Positions 20,209-32,152 of a stretch of DNA of 64,000 nucleotides are shown piece after piece. Source of the stretch: Paucimonas lemoignei. Its GTDB lineage: Bacteria > Pseudomonadota > Gammaproteobacteria > Pseudomonadales > Pseudomonadaceae. Each line of letters begins with the position of its first letter. Within the stretch, counting starts at the first letter, position 1. The notes below the pieces were generated by a model. That model did not search any database. It saw only the letters and a list, made by a program, of their open reading frames with translations, and was not told the origin of the DNA. The position numbers and the translations under genes were made by a program. Location: positions 868,001 to 932,000 of the forward strand of contig LS483371.1 of the NCBI GenBank assembly GCA_900475325.1, in the 5' to 3' direction.

Positions 20209-21102
20209 TCAGGCCTCCAGCTGCTCCAGCATCCACTCGGCAAACGCCTTGATCTTGGGCACTTCGGCGGCGTGTTCGGGGTAGGCCATGTAATAGGCGT
20301 CGCTGCTGGGGAGGGCATGGGGCCACGGGATCACCAGTTTGCCGTCCTCCAGTTCCTCCTCCACCAGAAAACGCGGCAGCAATGCGACCCCGCAACCGAC
20401 CTGCGCGGCACGGATGCACATGTAGAACGTCTCGAAGCGCGGCCCGTGATAGCTGTGTTCGGTGTGGTAACCCTGGCTGTCGAACCAGTCATGCCAGCCT
20501 TGTGGGCGATTGGCGTTTTGCAGCAGGACCAGGTCGGTGAGCTGAGTCGGGTCGGTGAAGGGCGTTTGCGGCAGGGCGCTGGGTGCGCAGACCGGCACCA
20601 GTTCTTCGCCGAACAGCCGCACGCTTTCCGCGCCGGGGCGTGCGCCCTGACCAAAATAGAAAGTGAAGTCGCAGCGGCTTTGAATCAGGTCGTCGGTTTC
20701 CTGCTCGTTGACCACATCCAGGTGAATATGCGGATACCGCAGTCGCCAGCCCTTGAGGCGCGGGACCAGCCAGCGGGCGCCAAAGGTCGAAGGCGTCGAC
20801 ACCCGCAGGACCTCGGTTTCGCCGCCATAGGAGCGCAGGAAATGCGTGGACATTTCCATCTGGCTGAGGATCTTGCGCACCTCGCCCAGGTACAGCGCGC
20901 CCGCCGGGGTCAGTTGCAGACGCCGACGAACCCTGCGAAACAACAAGTGCTGCACCAGCTCTTCAAGCTGCGCCACTTGCTTGCTGACTGCGCTCTGGGT
21001 GAGGTTCAGCTCCTCGGCGGCACGGGTGAAGCTCAGATGCCGGGTGACGGCTTCAAAGCACTGCAGCGCCGTGATCGATGGCATGTGGCGTCGGTTGAGC
21101 AT
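20209..21102 (-). CDS. LysR family transcriptional regulator
   Basis: 297 residues from the ATG at 21102. The frame extends to 21264, but that would overlap the start of amaB, and the 297-residue length is typical for LysR. Residues ~7-65 are the winged helix-turn-helix (ALQCFEAVTRHLSFTRAAEE, LTQSAVSKQV), followed by the periplasmic-binding-like effector domain. It diverges from the aldehyde dehydrogenase at 21263, so it probably controls that gene. In P. putida a LysR gene also neighbours amaB in lysine/pipecolate catabolism. The effector is unknown; 2-aminoadipate or pipecolate are guesses. Confidence 0.9.
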   Translation of the reverse strand: MLNRRHMPSITALQCFEAVTRHLSFTRAAEELNLTQSAVSKQVAQLEELVQHLLFRRVRRRLQLTPAGALYLGEVRKILSQMEMSTHFLRSYGGETEVLRVSTPSTFGARWLVPRLKGWRLRYPHIHLDVVNEQETDDLIQSRCDFTFYFGQGARPGAESVRLFGEELVPVCAPSALPQTPFTDPTQLTDLVLLQNANRPQGWHDWFDSQGYHTEHSYHGPRFETFYMCIRAAQVGCGVALLPRFLVEEELEDGKLVIPWPHALPSSDAYYMAYPEHAAEVPKIKAFAEWMLEQLEA

Positions 21103-21262
21103 GGCGAGGGTTTCCAGTCCTGTGACCGCTTGATGGTAAGCAGCATGAATAAAAGGAATGATATCTCGCTTAATGGTCGTTTGTTCAAGCGCTTGCAGCC
21201 AGTTATTACTAGGCATAAAGATCCATACCGTTTTTGCAGCATTCCCCAAATCAGGAGAGAAC

Positions 21263-22753
21263 ATGCTTACCGACCTGCTAACCCGCCTCGGTGTCGACCC
21301 CGCGCTTTATCAGAAGGGCGACCAGCCTGTTCATACGCCGATTGACGGCAGCCGTATCGGTGCCGTGAGTTGGCAAGGTGCTGCCGAAGTCGAGCAACAG
21401 ATCACCCGTGCCGATGCCGCCTTCGAGGCCTGGCGCAAGGTGCCTGCGCCTCGTCGCGGTGAGCTGATTCGTCTGTTTGGCGAAGCGTTGCGCAAGCACA
21501 AAGCTGATCTGGGGGAGTTGGTTTCCTGGGAAGCGGGCAAGATCACTCAGGAAGGTCTGGGTGAAGTGCAGGAAATGATCGACATCTGCGACTTCGCGGT
21601 GGGTCTGTCCCGTCAGCTATACGGCTTGACCATCGCTTCCGAGCGTCCTGGCCACCACATGCGCGAAACCTGGCATCCGCTGGGCGTCGTTGGCGTGATC
21701 AGCGCTTTCAACTTCCCGGTTGCGGTTTGGGCCTGGAACACCACGCTGGCTCTGGTCTGCGGTAACTCGGTGCTGTGGAAGCCGTCGGAAAAAACCCCGC
21801 TGACCGGTCTGGCCTGCCAGGCACTGTTCGACAAGGTCGCGGCAGAGTTCGCCGATGCGCCGAAATACCTCGCTCAGGTGATCATCGGTGGTCGCGAAGC
21901 GGGTGAGGCGCTGGTCGACGACCCGCGTGTGGCTCTGATCAGTGCAACGGGCAGCACCCGAATGGGGCGTGAAGTGGCTCCTAAGGTGGCGGCGCGTTTT
22001 GCTCGCAGCATCCTCGAACTGGGCGGCAACAACGCCATGATCCTCAGCCCGAGTGCGGACCTGGATCTGGCGGTACGCGCCATTCTGTTCAGCGCAGTCG
22101 GGACTGCCGGGCAGCGTTGCACCAGCCTGCGTCGCCTGATTGCTCATGAGTCGGTGAAAGCTGAAATCGTTTCCCGCCTGAAAACCGCTTACGAGAAAAT
22201 TCGTATCGGCCATCCGCTGGAAGGCAACCTGATTGGTCCGCTGATCGATAAACACAGCTTCGAGAACATGCAGGACGCGCTGGAACAGGCCATCAGCGAA
22301 GGCGGCAAGGTATTCGGCGGCAAGCGCCAGCTGGAAGACAAATTCCCCAACGCTTACTACGTTTCGCCCGCCATTGTTGAAATGCCGGAGCAGAGCGATG
22401 TGGTGCGCGACGAGACCTTCGCGCCGATTCTGTACGTCGTCGGCTACGAGGATTTCAACGAAGCACTGCGTTTGAACAATGCTGTGCCGCAAGGTTTGTC
22501 CTCGTGCATCTTCACCACGGACGTGCGTGAGGCCGAGCAGTTCATGTCGGCGCTGGGCAGTGACTGCGGTATCGCCAACGTCAACATCGGCCCGAGCGGT
22601 GCGGAAATCGGCGGTGCATTCGGCGGTGAGAAGGAAACCGGCGGCGGCCGTGAATCCGGCTCCGACTCGTGGCGCGCGTACATGCGCCGCCAGACTGCAA
22701 CCGTGAACTATTCGCTGGAATTGCCCTTGGCGCAGGGCATTACGTTCGATTAA
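21263..22753 (+). CDS. amaB: L-2-aminoadipate semialdehyde dehydrogenase (ALDH7 type)
   Basis: 496 residues from the ATG at 21263, with AGGAGAG upstream. NAD-dependent oxidation of aminoadipate semialdehyde (from L-pipecolate/lysine) to 2-aminoadipate is the role of this family in Pseudomonas. Catalytic Cys lies in GTAGQRCTSLRR, the general base Glu in ILELGGNN, and the NAD-binding segment is FNFPVAVWAWN. The sequence is of antiquitin/ALDH7 type. The partner oxidase amaA is not adjacent here: downstream is a repeat-rich gap and then the liv operon. A LysR gene is divergent. Specificity is inferred from family and neighbour. Confidence 0.9.
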   Translation: MLTDLLTRLGVDPALYQKGDQPVHTPIDGSRIGAVSWQGAAEVEQQITRADAAFEAWRKVPAPRRGELIRLFGEALRKHKADLGELVSWEAGKITQEGLGEVQEMIDICDFAVGLSRQLYGLTIASERPGHHMRETWHPLGVVGVISAFNFPVAVWAWNTTLALVCGNSVLWKPSEKTPLTGLACQALFDKVAAEFADAPKYLAQVIIGGREAGEALVDDPRVALISATGSTRMGREVAPKVAARFARSILELGGNNAMILSPSADLDLAVRAILFSAVGTAGQRCTSLRRLIAHESVKAEIVSRLKTAYEKIRIGHPLEGNLIGPLIDKHSFENMQDALEQAISEGGKVFGGKRQLEDKFPNAYYVSPAIVEMPEQSDVVRDETFAPILYVVGYEDFNEALRLNNAVPQGLSSCIFTTDVREAEQFMSALGSDCGIANVNIGPSGAEIGGAFGGEKETGGGRESGSDSWRAYMRRQTATVNYSLELPLAQGITFD

Positions 22754-22788
22754 TTGTCGGAACCGACGCTGCGGGCATGCCAATCACC

Positions 22789-22915
22789 TGTGGGATCGCG
22801 GTCTGTCAGTCAGACCGCGTCATCGTTCTTCGCGAGCAAGCTCGCTCCCACAGGGACCGTGGGGGTTCAGTTAGACCGCGTCACCGTTCTTCGCGAGCGA
22901 GCTCGCTCCCACAGG
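22789..22915. repeat. Tandem REP array (GGGAGCGAGCTTGCTCGCG-like)
   Basis: Two direct units, each with AGACCGCGTCA(T/C)CGTTCTT followed by a GCGAGC(A/G)AGCTCGCTCCCACAG REP, at about 22808-22855 and 22872-22915. An imperfect inverted arm (TGTGGGATCGCGG) lies at 22789. Confidence 0.75.
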
Positions 22916-22996
22916 TCTCTCGCCGGTCTCGCCTCAACGGTTCTATGTCCCACTCATTCCTTGCTAACCTCAAATGGTGCGTCTCGTAGCGCGAGC

Positions 22997-23011
22997 GCAC
23001 CGGTGGTGTGC
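22997..23011 (+). promoter_or_regulatory. NtrC-like dyad upstream of braC
   Basis: GCAC-N7-GTGC, the core of an NtrC binding site, about 200 bases upstream of the sigma-54 promoter at 23208. The match is exact for the core; binding is inferred. Confidence 0.45.
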
Positions 23012-23039
23012 AGTTCGGTGACGCATGCTGTTACAGCCG

Positions 23040-23135
23040 GGTTGTACGTAGCGGGGTGCTTAGGTTGCTATGTAATTGGGCTTCGGTTGCTCTTTTCTTT
23101 AACGCGGTTGCACCTTTGCCGGAAAAGCCGGTTGC
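23040..23135 (+). promoter_or_regulatory. Five phased GGTTGY direct repeats upstream of braC
   Basis: GGTTGT at 23040 and GGTTGC at 23063, 23085, 23106 and 23130, spaced 23, 22, 21 and 24 bases, close to two helical turns each. They end 72 bases before the -24 element. The layout suggests an upstream activator array for a sigma-54 enhancer-binding protein or another regulator; the protein is unknown. Confidence 0.45.
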
Positions 23136-23207
23136 ACGGCCTTCACGCAGGCCTCTCGCACGCTTCAATGCGGCCCATATGAGACTTTCGTCAGAATAAA
23201 AAACGAA

Positions 23208-23223
23208 TGGCACGCCACTTGCT
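23208..23223 (+). promoter_or_regulatory. Sigma-54 promoter of braC-livHMGF
   Basis: TGGCACGCCACTTGCT matches the consensus TGGCACG-N4-TTGCW at all 12 defined positions, with GG-N10-GC spacing. Initiation would fall near 23234, giving a ~46-base leader before the braC ATG at 23280. Confidence 0.8.
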
Positions 23224-23279
23224 CAGAGCAATCTTGTAGTTGCAGTGCTAATCAAAAAAAATCTCAAGGAGCACCACTC

Positions 23280-24413
23280 ATGTCGCAGACGTTTTACAGG
23301 AAAGGCTTTCTGGCAATTGCAGTCGCTACTGCATTGGGCGTGTCTTCGTTTGCTCAGGCTGACATCAAAATTGGTGTTGCTGGCCCCATGACCGGCGCCA
23401 ACGCATCCTTTGGTCAGCAATACATGAAAGGCGCTCAGGCGGCTGCCGATGCGATCAACGCGGCGGGCGGTGTGAACGGTGAGAAGATCGCCTTGACGGC
23501 GTATGACGATGCCTGCGAACCCAAGCAAGCTGTCGCCGTTGCCAACAAAGCTGCTTCGGACAAGGTTGCCGGGGTTGTCGGTCACTTCTGTTCTTCTTCG
23601 ACGATCCCTGCGTCGGAGGTGTATGACGAAGCAGGCATCATTGCAATTACCCCTGGCTCGACTAACCCAACCGTTACCGAGCGCGGTCTGGGCGCCATGT
23701 TCCGCATGTGCGGCCGTGATGACCAGCAAGGCATCGTGGCCGGCGACTACATTGTCGATGTCCTCAAAGGCAAGAAAATCGCGGTCATCAACGACAAAGA
23801 TACCTACGGCAAAGGCCTGGCGGATGCGACTGCCAAGCAACTCACCGCACGTGGCGTGAAACCGGTGCTGGAAGAAGGCCTGACCCGTGGCGAGAAAGAC
23901 TTCAGCGCCCTGGTCACCAAAATCCGTTCCGTAGGCGCTGACGTGGTCTATTTCGGTGGTCTGCACCCGGAAGCCGGTCCACTGGTCCGCCAGATGCGTG
24001 AACAAGGTCTGAAAGACGTCAAGTTCATGTCCGATGACGGCATCGTGACCGACGAACTGGTCACCACCGCTGGCGGCGCGCAATACGTCGACGGCGTGTA
24101 CATGACCTTCGGCGCTGACCCGCGCATGCTGCCAGACAGCAAGGCGGTGGTAGATACCTTCCGTAAATCTGGCTACGAGCCTGAGGGCTACACTCTGTAC
24201 GCCTACGCTTCCGTCCAGGCTTTGGCTGCCGGTTTCAACGGTGCCAAGTCCAACAAGGGCGAAGACGCTGCCAAGTTCTTGAAAGCTCACCCGGTCAAAA
24301 CCGTCATGGGCGAGAAATCCTGGGACGCCAAGGGCGACCTGAAGGTTTCCGACTACGTGGTTTACCAGTGGGACAAAGACGGCAAATACCATCAGCTTGA
24401 AAAGCAGAAGTGA
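23280..24413 (+). CDS. braC: Branched-chain amino acid ABC transporter substrate-binding protein
   Basis: 377 residues, with AAGGAG eight bases before the ATG. A 27-residue Sec signal peptide ends SSFAQA before DIKIGVAGPMTG. The mature protein is a type I periplasmic binding protein of the LivJ/BraC family (DACEPKQAVAVANK, VVGHFCSSSTIPAS, DDQQGIVA). It captures leucine, isoleucine, valine and probably alanine and delivers them to LivHM. First gene of the liv operon; hairpins in the 167-base gap before livH probably lower expression of the membrane and ATPase genes relative to it. A sigma-54 promoter lies just upstream. Confidence 0.96.
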   Translation: MSQTFYRKGFLAIAVATALGVSSFAQADIKIGVAGPMTGANASFGQQYMKGAQAAADAINAAGGVNGEKIALTAYDDACEPKQAVAVANKAASDKVAGVVGHFCSSSTIPASEVYDEAGIIAITPGSTNPTVTERGLGAMFRMCGRDDQQGIVAGDYIVDVLKGKKIAVINDKDTYGKGLADATAKQLTARGVKPVLEEGLTRGEKDFSALVTKIRSVGADVVYFGGLHPEAGPLVRQMREQGLKDVKFMSDDGIVTDELVTTAGGAQYVDGVYMTFGADPRMLPDSKAVVDTFRKSGYEPEGYTLYAYASVQALAAGFNGAKSNKGEDAAKFLKAHPVKTVMGEKSWDAKGDLKVSDYVVYQWDKDGKYHQLEKQK

Positions 24414-24431
24414 AATAAACCATTAGCCGGG

Positions 24432-24451
24432 CTGGTGCCTGCGGGCACCGG
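24432..24451 (+). other. RNA hairpin after braC
   Basis: Stem GGTGCC/GGCACC extended by C-G and T-G pairs, loop TGCG, no T-run. Likely stabilises the braC 3' end or attenuates read-through. Confidence 0.5.
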
Positions 24452-24513
24452 TTCGTCTTGATAACGGGGGCGCACGGTCGCGACCCCGAGTTCTTCTGTC
24501 AGCTGTTCGATGA

Positions 24514-24545
24514 GGCCCGTGCTCCTCATAAGGGAGCTCTGGGCC
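24514..24545 (+). other. RNA hairpin before livH
   Basis: GGCCC and GCTCC pair with GGAGC and GGGCC around a TCATAAG loop and a small internal loop. It lies 35 bases before livH and may limit translation or transcription into livHMGF. Confidence 0.4.
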
Positions 24546-24580
24546 CGCATCACAGCCTTTCAAGTTCGTGAGCGTGCGTG

Positions 24581-25495
<915 letters not shown>

Positions 25496-25497
25496 CT

Positions 25498-26778
25498 ATG
25501 TCCGCTCCTACAAAACCCGTCAGTATCAAACAAAGCCTGATCGACGCCGTGATTGCCGGGCTGCTGGCGCTGATCGTGTTCGGTCCGATCGTCGGCGTCG
25601 TGCTCGATGGCTACAGCTTCAACCTTGAACCTGCCCGCGTTGCCGTGCTGGTCGGGGTGGTGATGGTCGGCCGTCTGTTGTTGAGCCTGTTCATGCAGAC
25701 CCCGAAGGGCCTGGCGATCGCCCAGAGTTTCGAAAGCTCGGGCTCGGGTGTGCATGTGCTGCCGCCCGATTACAAATCTCGCCTGCGCTTCATCATTCCC
25801 GCGATGATCGTGATCGCCATGGTGTTCCCGGTATTTGCCGACAAGTACGTACTGACCGTGGTTATCCTCGGCCTGATCTACGTCCTGCTGGGCCTGGGGC
25901 TGAACATCGTGGTCGGCCTGGCCGGTCTGCTGGACCTGGGCTACGTGGCGTTCTACGCCATCGGCGCCTATGGCCTGGCGCTGGGTTATCAGTATCTGGG
26001 CCTGGGTTTCTGGTCGGCATTGCCCTTGGCGGCGATTGCTGCGGCGTTGGCCGGTTGCATCCTGGGCTTCCCGGTCCTGCGTATGCACGGTGACTATCTG
26101 GCCATCGTGACCCTGGGTTTCGGTGAAATCATCCGCCTGGTGTTGAACAACTGGTTGTCGTTCACCGGTGGGCCCAATGGCGTCGCGGTACCTTCGCCCA
26201 CGTTCTTCGGCCTGGAGTTCGGGCGTCGCGCCAAAGATGGCGGGGTGCCCATCCACGAGTATTTCGGCTTTGAATACAACCCGGACCTGAAATTCATCTT
26301 CATCTACGCCGTGCTGTTTCTGGTGGTGCTGGCTGTGCTGTACATCAAACATCGCCTGACCCGCATGCCTGTCGGTCGCGCCTGGGAAGCCCTGCGCGAA
26401 GATGAAATCGCTTGCCGCTCCATGGGCCTGAACCACGTACTGGTCAAGCTCTCGGCGTTCACTATTGGCGCCTCCACGGCGGGGTTGGCAGGTGTGTTCT
26501 TCGCCAGCTACCAAGGCTTCATCAACCCGACCTCGTTTACCTTTTTCGAGTCGGCGCTGATCCTGGCCATCGTGGTACTGGGCGGCATGGGCTCGACGAT
26601 GGGTGTCGTGATCGCCGCATTTGTATTGACCGTTGCGCCTGAACTGTTGCGCAGCTTCTCCGAATACCGCGTCCTGTTGTTCGGGATACTGATGGTGTTG
26701 ATGATGATCTGGCGACCACGCGGCCTGATTCGGATCAGCCGTACCGGTGTGACTCCACGCAAGGGGGTAGCGCCATGA
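25498..26778 (+). CDS. livM: Branched-chain amino acid ABC transporter permease LivM
   Basis: 426 residues, GAAGG upstream of the ATG. It has an N-terminal extension of ~110 residues with two helices, seen in long Pseudomonas LivM proteins. Then comes the conserved core (GLGLNIVVGLAGLLDLGYVA, LAIVTLGFGEIIRL, VVLGGMGSTMGV) with about eight helices. It is the second half of the LivHM membrane channel. Its stop overlaps the livG start (ATGA), implying coupled translation. Confidence 0.95.
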   Translation: MSAPTKPVSIKQSLIDAVIAGLLALIVFGPIVGVVLDGYSFNLEPARVAVLVGVVMVGRLLLSLFMQTPKGLAIAQSFESSGSGVHVLPPDYKSRLRFIIPAMIVIAMVFPVFADKYVLTVVILGLIYVLLGLGLNIVVGLAGLLDLGYVAFYAIGAYGLALGYQYLGLGFWSALPLAAIAAALAGCILGFPVLRMHGDYLAIVTLGFGEIIRLVLNNWLSFTGGPNGVAVPSPTFFGLEFGRRAKDGGVPIHEYFGFEYNPDLKFIFIYAVLFLVVLAVLYIKHRLTRMPVGRAWEALREDEIACRSMGLNHVLVKLSAFTIGASTAGLAGVFFASYQGFINPTSFTFFESALILAIVVLGGMGSTMGVVIAAFVLTVAPELLRSFSEYRVLLFGILMVLMMIWRPRGLIRISRTGVTPRKGVAP

Positions 26779-27646
26779 GCAACGAAATCATTCTGTCTGT
26801 CGAACACCTGATGATGCACTTTGGCGGGATCAAGGCGCTCAGTGACGTCAGCATCCAGGTGCGACGCAACTCGATCTTCGCCCTGATCGGCCCCAACGGC
26901 GCGGGCAAGACCACGGTGTTCAACTGCCTGACCGGTTTCTACAAGGCCACCGGTGGGCGCATCGAGTTGCACACGCGCGGCCAGACCACCAACGTGATCA
27001 AGTTGCTGGGTGAGCCGTTCAAGGGCTCGGACTTCGTGTCGCCGAAAAGCTTCCTCAGCCGCGTCTACTACAAGATGTTTGGCGGCACGCACCTGGTGAA
27101 CCGCGCCGGGCTGGCGCGTACGTTCCAGAACATTCGCCTGTTCAAGGAAATGTCGGTGCTGGAAAACCTGCTGGTCGCCCAGCACATGTGGGTCAACCGC
27201 AGCATGCTGGCGGGCATTCTCAACACCAAGGGTTATCGCGAGGCCGAAGAAGTCGCCATCAATACGGCGTTCTACTGGCTGGAAGTGGTGGACCTGGTGG
27301 ACTGCGCCAACCGCCTGGCCGGTGAATTGTCCTACGGCCAGCAACGCCGCCTGGAAATCGCCCGGGCCATGTGTACCCGCCCGCAAGTGATTTGCCTCGA
27401 CGAACCCGCTGCGGGCCTCAACCCTCAGGAAACCGAAGCGTTGAGCGGCATGATCCGCCTGCTGCGCGACGAACACGACATGACCATCGTGCTGATCGAG
27501 CACGACATGGGCATGGTTATGGGTATTTCCGACGATATTGTGGTGCTCGACCACGGCAACGTGATTGCCATGGGCGGGCCTGAACAGATCCGTAACGATC
27601 CGAAAGTGATCGCGGCCTATCTGGGCGCTGATGAAGAGGAGTTGGT

Positions 27647-27650
<4 letters not shown>
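26775..27650 (+). CDS. livG: Branched-chain amino acid ABC transporter ATP-binding protein LivG
   Basis: 291 residues. Walker A GPNGAGKTT at 39-47, signature LSYGQQRRLEIARA, Walker B VICLDEPAAGLNP, and switch IEHDM. The insertion between Walker A and the Q-loop (around SPKSFLSRVYYKMFGG) is common in LivG and absent in LivF. It hydrolyses ATP on the cytoplasmic face together with LivF. It overlaps both livM and livF by four bases. Confidence 0.96.
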
Positions 27651-28363
<713 letters not shown>

Positions 28364-28385
28364 TCCCCGATTATGACGATCCCCC

Positions 28386-28475
28386 GTGGGACCGGCTTTA
28401 GCCGGGAAGAGGCCGGTCCATCCGATGAATCTTCATCGAATGAAATGCAGCCTTCCCGGCTAAAGCCGGTCCCAC
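28386..28475. repeat. REPIN, GGGACCGGCTTTAGCCGGG family
   Basis: Inverted arms at both ends, downstream of livF. Confidence 0.85.
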
Positions 28476-28513
28476 GTCCTTAAGTTCGCGATATCCAGTG
28501 TCTATCCGCCAAT

Positions 28514-29961
<1,448 letters not shown>

Positions 29962-30002
29962 TGGCTAAAGCTGACATATTCCCACGGGCGAAATGCGATC
30001 CC

Positions 30003-30091
30003 GTGGGACCGGCTTTAGCCGGGAAGAGGCCGCGACACCCCCAACATATGTTTGTTTGAAATGCCGCCTTCCCGGCTAAAGCCGGTCCCAC
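30003..30091. repeat. REPIN, GGGACCGGCTTTAGCCGGG family
   Basis: Perfect 20-base inverted arms between the convergent SDR and AGE genes; ends four bases from the AGE stop codon. Confidence 0.85.
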
Positions 30092-30095
30092 GTCG

Positions 30096-31244
30096 TCACA
30101 TTCGCTTGCGGGCGCCATAATATTTCGCCAAGCCGATGTAACACGTCGCCAGGTGATAAGGCGTCGTGGAGGGCATGTCGCTGCGGCTGATCGTGCCGTT
30201 GCTGTCCAGACACTCGTTCCAGCCGCTGTCATGCAGGAAGTTCGCTTGCAGGGCCAGCAGCTGACGGCCTAGCGCCGCTTCACTGTCAGGGCGCAGGGTC
30301 AGGGCTCGCAGGTATTCGGCCTGTGCCCAGATGCGCTGCGTACCGTCCTTGATCCGTCCATCTGCTTCCAGCATGGCCACCACCGCGCCCGTCTGCGGGT
30401 CGACACCCTGAGCTTCGGAGTGGGCAAAGGCCGTGGTCAGCGAGCGGTGCAACGGGCTGCCGCGCAAGTGCGCTGACGATTCCAGCAGGAAGAACCACTC
30501 GAACTGGTGCCCCGGCTCATACCAGTTATCCACAGCCGTGAGCGGTTTCTCCAGCATCACGCCGTGTTCGACATCGACAAACCGCCGTTGCATGGCCGCT
30601 GTCAGCGCGTCCAGCGCAGCCAGGGTGGCGTCATCCTCGCGCACCTCGATCGTCGCCAGAAAGGCTTCGGCCAGGTGCATCAGCGGGTTCTGCAAAGGAC
30701 CGCTGTCCAATGTGCTCCAGTCTTCGTTGAGCACTGCGTCATAGAGGCCGTCATTGTCGGCAAATCGCTCGGCGACCACATTCAGCGCTGCGTTGAGCAC
30801 CGACTCCACCAACGGCTCGCGGACTCTGGCCCAGTAATGGGCGCAGGCAAAGATGATGAAAGCGTGGGTGTACAAATCCTTGCGACGGTCCAGCGGCGCG
30901 CCTTGGGGGTCGATGCTGTAGAACCAGCCGCCATGCTCGGCATCGTGGAAGTGCCGTTGCAGGGAGCGAAACAACGCCGCAGCCCGTGACGCAGCTTCGG
31001 GCACCTGAGGATCATCGATCAGGCTGGAAAACAGGAACAATTGCCGTGCACAGGCCATGGCGCGATAGCGTACCGGTGGCAGCGGTTGATGGTGAGCATC
31101 GACGGCTTCAAAGGGCAACGCTAACTGCGTATTCCAGCCGGGGCCGAGCCAGACCGGCACGATGGTCTGAAGAAAGTGCGCCTGAACACGGGCGAAAACT
31201 GCGTTCAAGTCGGGCACGGAGGAGGAGCTGGAAACATCAGGCAT
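30096..31244 (-). CDS. AGE family epimerase/isomerase
   Basis: 382 residues, cytoplasmic. N-acylglucosamine 2-epimerase type (alpha/alpha)6 barrel: RYRAMACARQLFLFS near residue 60, DLYTHAFIIFACAHY near 120, GHQFEWFFLL near 250 and RIWAQAEYLRAL near 300. The conserved His residues in these blocks are the likely general acid/base pair. The family includes mannose isomerases, cellobiose epimerases and AGE proper. The short form and the His pattern favour a mannose/sulfoquinovose-type isomerase, but the substrate is not decided by the sequence. No sugar transport gene is adjacent. Confidence 0.88.
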   Translation of the reverse strand: MPDVSSSSSVPDLNAVFARVQAHFLQTIVPVWLGPGWNTQLALPFEAVDAHHQPLPPVRYRAMACARQLFLFSSLIDDPQVPEAASRAAALFRSLQRHFHDAEHGGWFYSIDPQGAPLDRRKDLYTHAFIIFACAHYWARVREPLVESVLNAALNVVAERFADNDGLYDAVLNEDWSTLDSGPLQNPLMHLAEAFLATIEVREDDATLAALDALTAAMQRRFVDVEHGVMLEKPLTAVDNWYEPGHQFEWFFLLESSAHLRGSPLHRSLTTAFAHSEAQGVDPQTGAVVAMLEADGRIKDGTQRIWAQAEYLRALTLRPDSEAALGRQLLALQANFLHDSGWNECLDSNGTISRSDMPSTTPYHLATCYIGLAKYYGARKRM

Positions 31245-31323
31245 CGGCTGGCGTCACGGCAAGGGCGAATTGCGCGACATGGTAGCAGGAGCGGGAATTG
31301 AAGTGTCTGTATGCGCGTAATCC

Positions 31324-31415
31324 TGTGGGAGCGAATTCATTCGCGAAGGCAATGTTACAGCCGATGAGAATGCATCGGATGTACCGGCCTCTTCGCGAAT
31401 GAATTCGCTCCCACA
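31324..31415. repeat. REPIN, GGGAGCGAATTCATTCGCG family
   Basis: Inverted arms at both ends, between hupE and the AGE gene. Confidence 0.85.
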
Positions 31416-31448
31416 GTAGATCCCATTTCAGATATGGGATGGGGCAGG

Positions 31449-32021
31449 TCAGGCAGCCAGCAACCAGACACCCGCAGCAGCCGAGACAGCACCGGCAATC
31501 CGCACCAACGGCGCAGCCGCTGCTGGCAAGAAGCGCACCACGGCGTAGCCAACAGCATGCAGGGCAGCGGTTGCGGCCACGAAACCAACGGCATAAGCCA
31601 CCGGGCTGGACATCTCTGGCAGTTCAAGACCATGGGCTACACCGTGGAACAGCGCGAACAACGCCGTGGCTCCGACTGCCATGAACAGCGGCGGACGCAC
31701 TGCCAGCGCAACCGCCAGGCCCAGCGCCAATACTGAAGCCGCGATACCGCTTTCCAGTGCTGGCAGTTCCAGCCCTTCAAAGCCCAGCAAACCGCCGATC
31801 AGCATGGTGCCCACGAAGGTGCACGGCAACGCCCAGCGTGCCGCGCCTTTTTGCTGCGCAGCCCACAGACCCACAGCCAGCATGGCCAGCAAGTGATCCA
31901 GGCCCCCAATCGGGTGGCTAATGCCCGCCATCAAACCATTGTCGCCATGCCCTGGGTGAGCAAAGGCCAGCGCCGGAACCATGAGCAGAGCGAGGGCGCC
32001 GAAGGCTTTTGTGTAGTTCAT
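31449..32021 (-). CDS. hupE: HupE/UreJ family nickel permease
   Basis: 190 residues from the ATG at 32021 (AAGGAAG upstream); in-frame sequence beyond that is not conserved-looking. N-terminal signal-like helix (ALALLMVPALAFA) followed by the metal-binding HPGHGD, then about six helices including SHPIGGLDHLLAM and ALFHGVAHG. The family imports Ni2+ or Co2+. Its place as last gene of ureE-F-G-hupE makes nickel supply to urease the likely role. A single REP sits between it and ureG. Confidence 0.93.
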   Translation of the reverse strand: MNYTKAFGALALLMVPALAFAHPGHGDNGLMAGISHPIGGLDHLLAMLAVGLWAAQQKGAARWALPCTFVGTMLIGGLLGFEGLELPALESGIAASVLALGLAVALAVRPPLFMAVGATALFALFHGVAHGLELPEMSSPVAYAVGFVAATAALHAVGYAVVRFLPAAAAPLVRIAGAVSAAAGVWLLAA

Positions 32022-32103
32022 GCAAAGCTTCCTTGAGAGAGTTGAAAATGCGGCCTTCCCCGGGCCGAGGTCCCACACAACAAGTGAGTGGTGACTGAGG
32101 TCC

Positions 32104-32130
32104 TGTGGGAGCGAATTCATTCGCGAAGGG
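32104..32130. repeat. Single REP, GGGAGCGAATTCATTCGCG family
   Basis: One unpaired arm between ureG and hupE, inside the operon. Confidence 0.7.
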
Positions 32131-32152
32131 GCCGGGTCAGGCACTTTATGAA

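Noticed and set aside
22916..23207. Small RNA gene upstream of braC
   Set aside because: Hairpin-forming sequence exists, but there is no terminator with a T-run; phased activator sites explain the region better.
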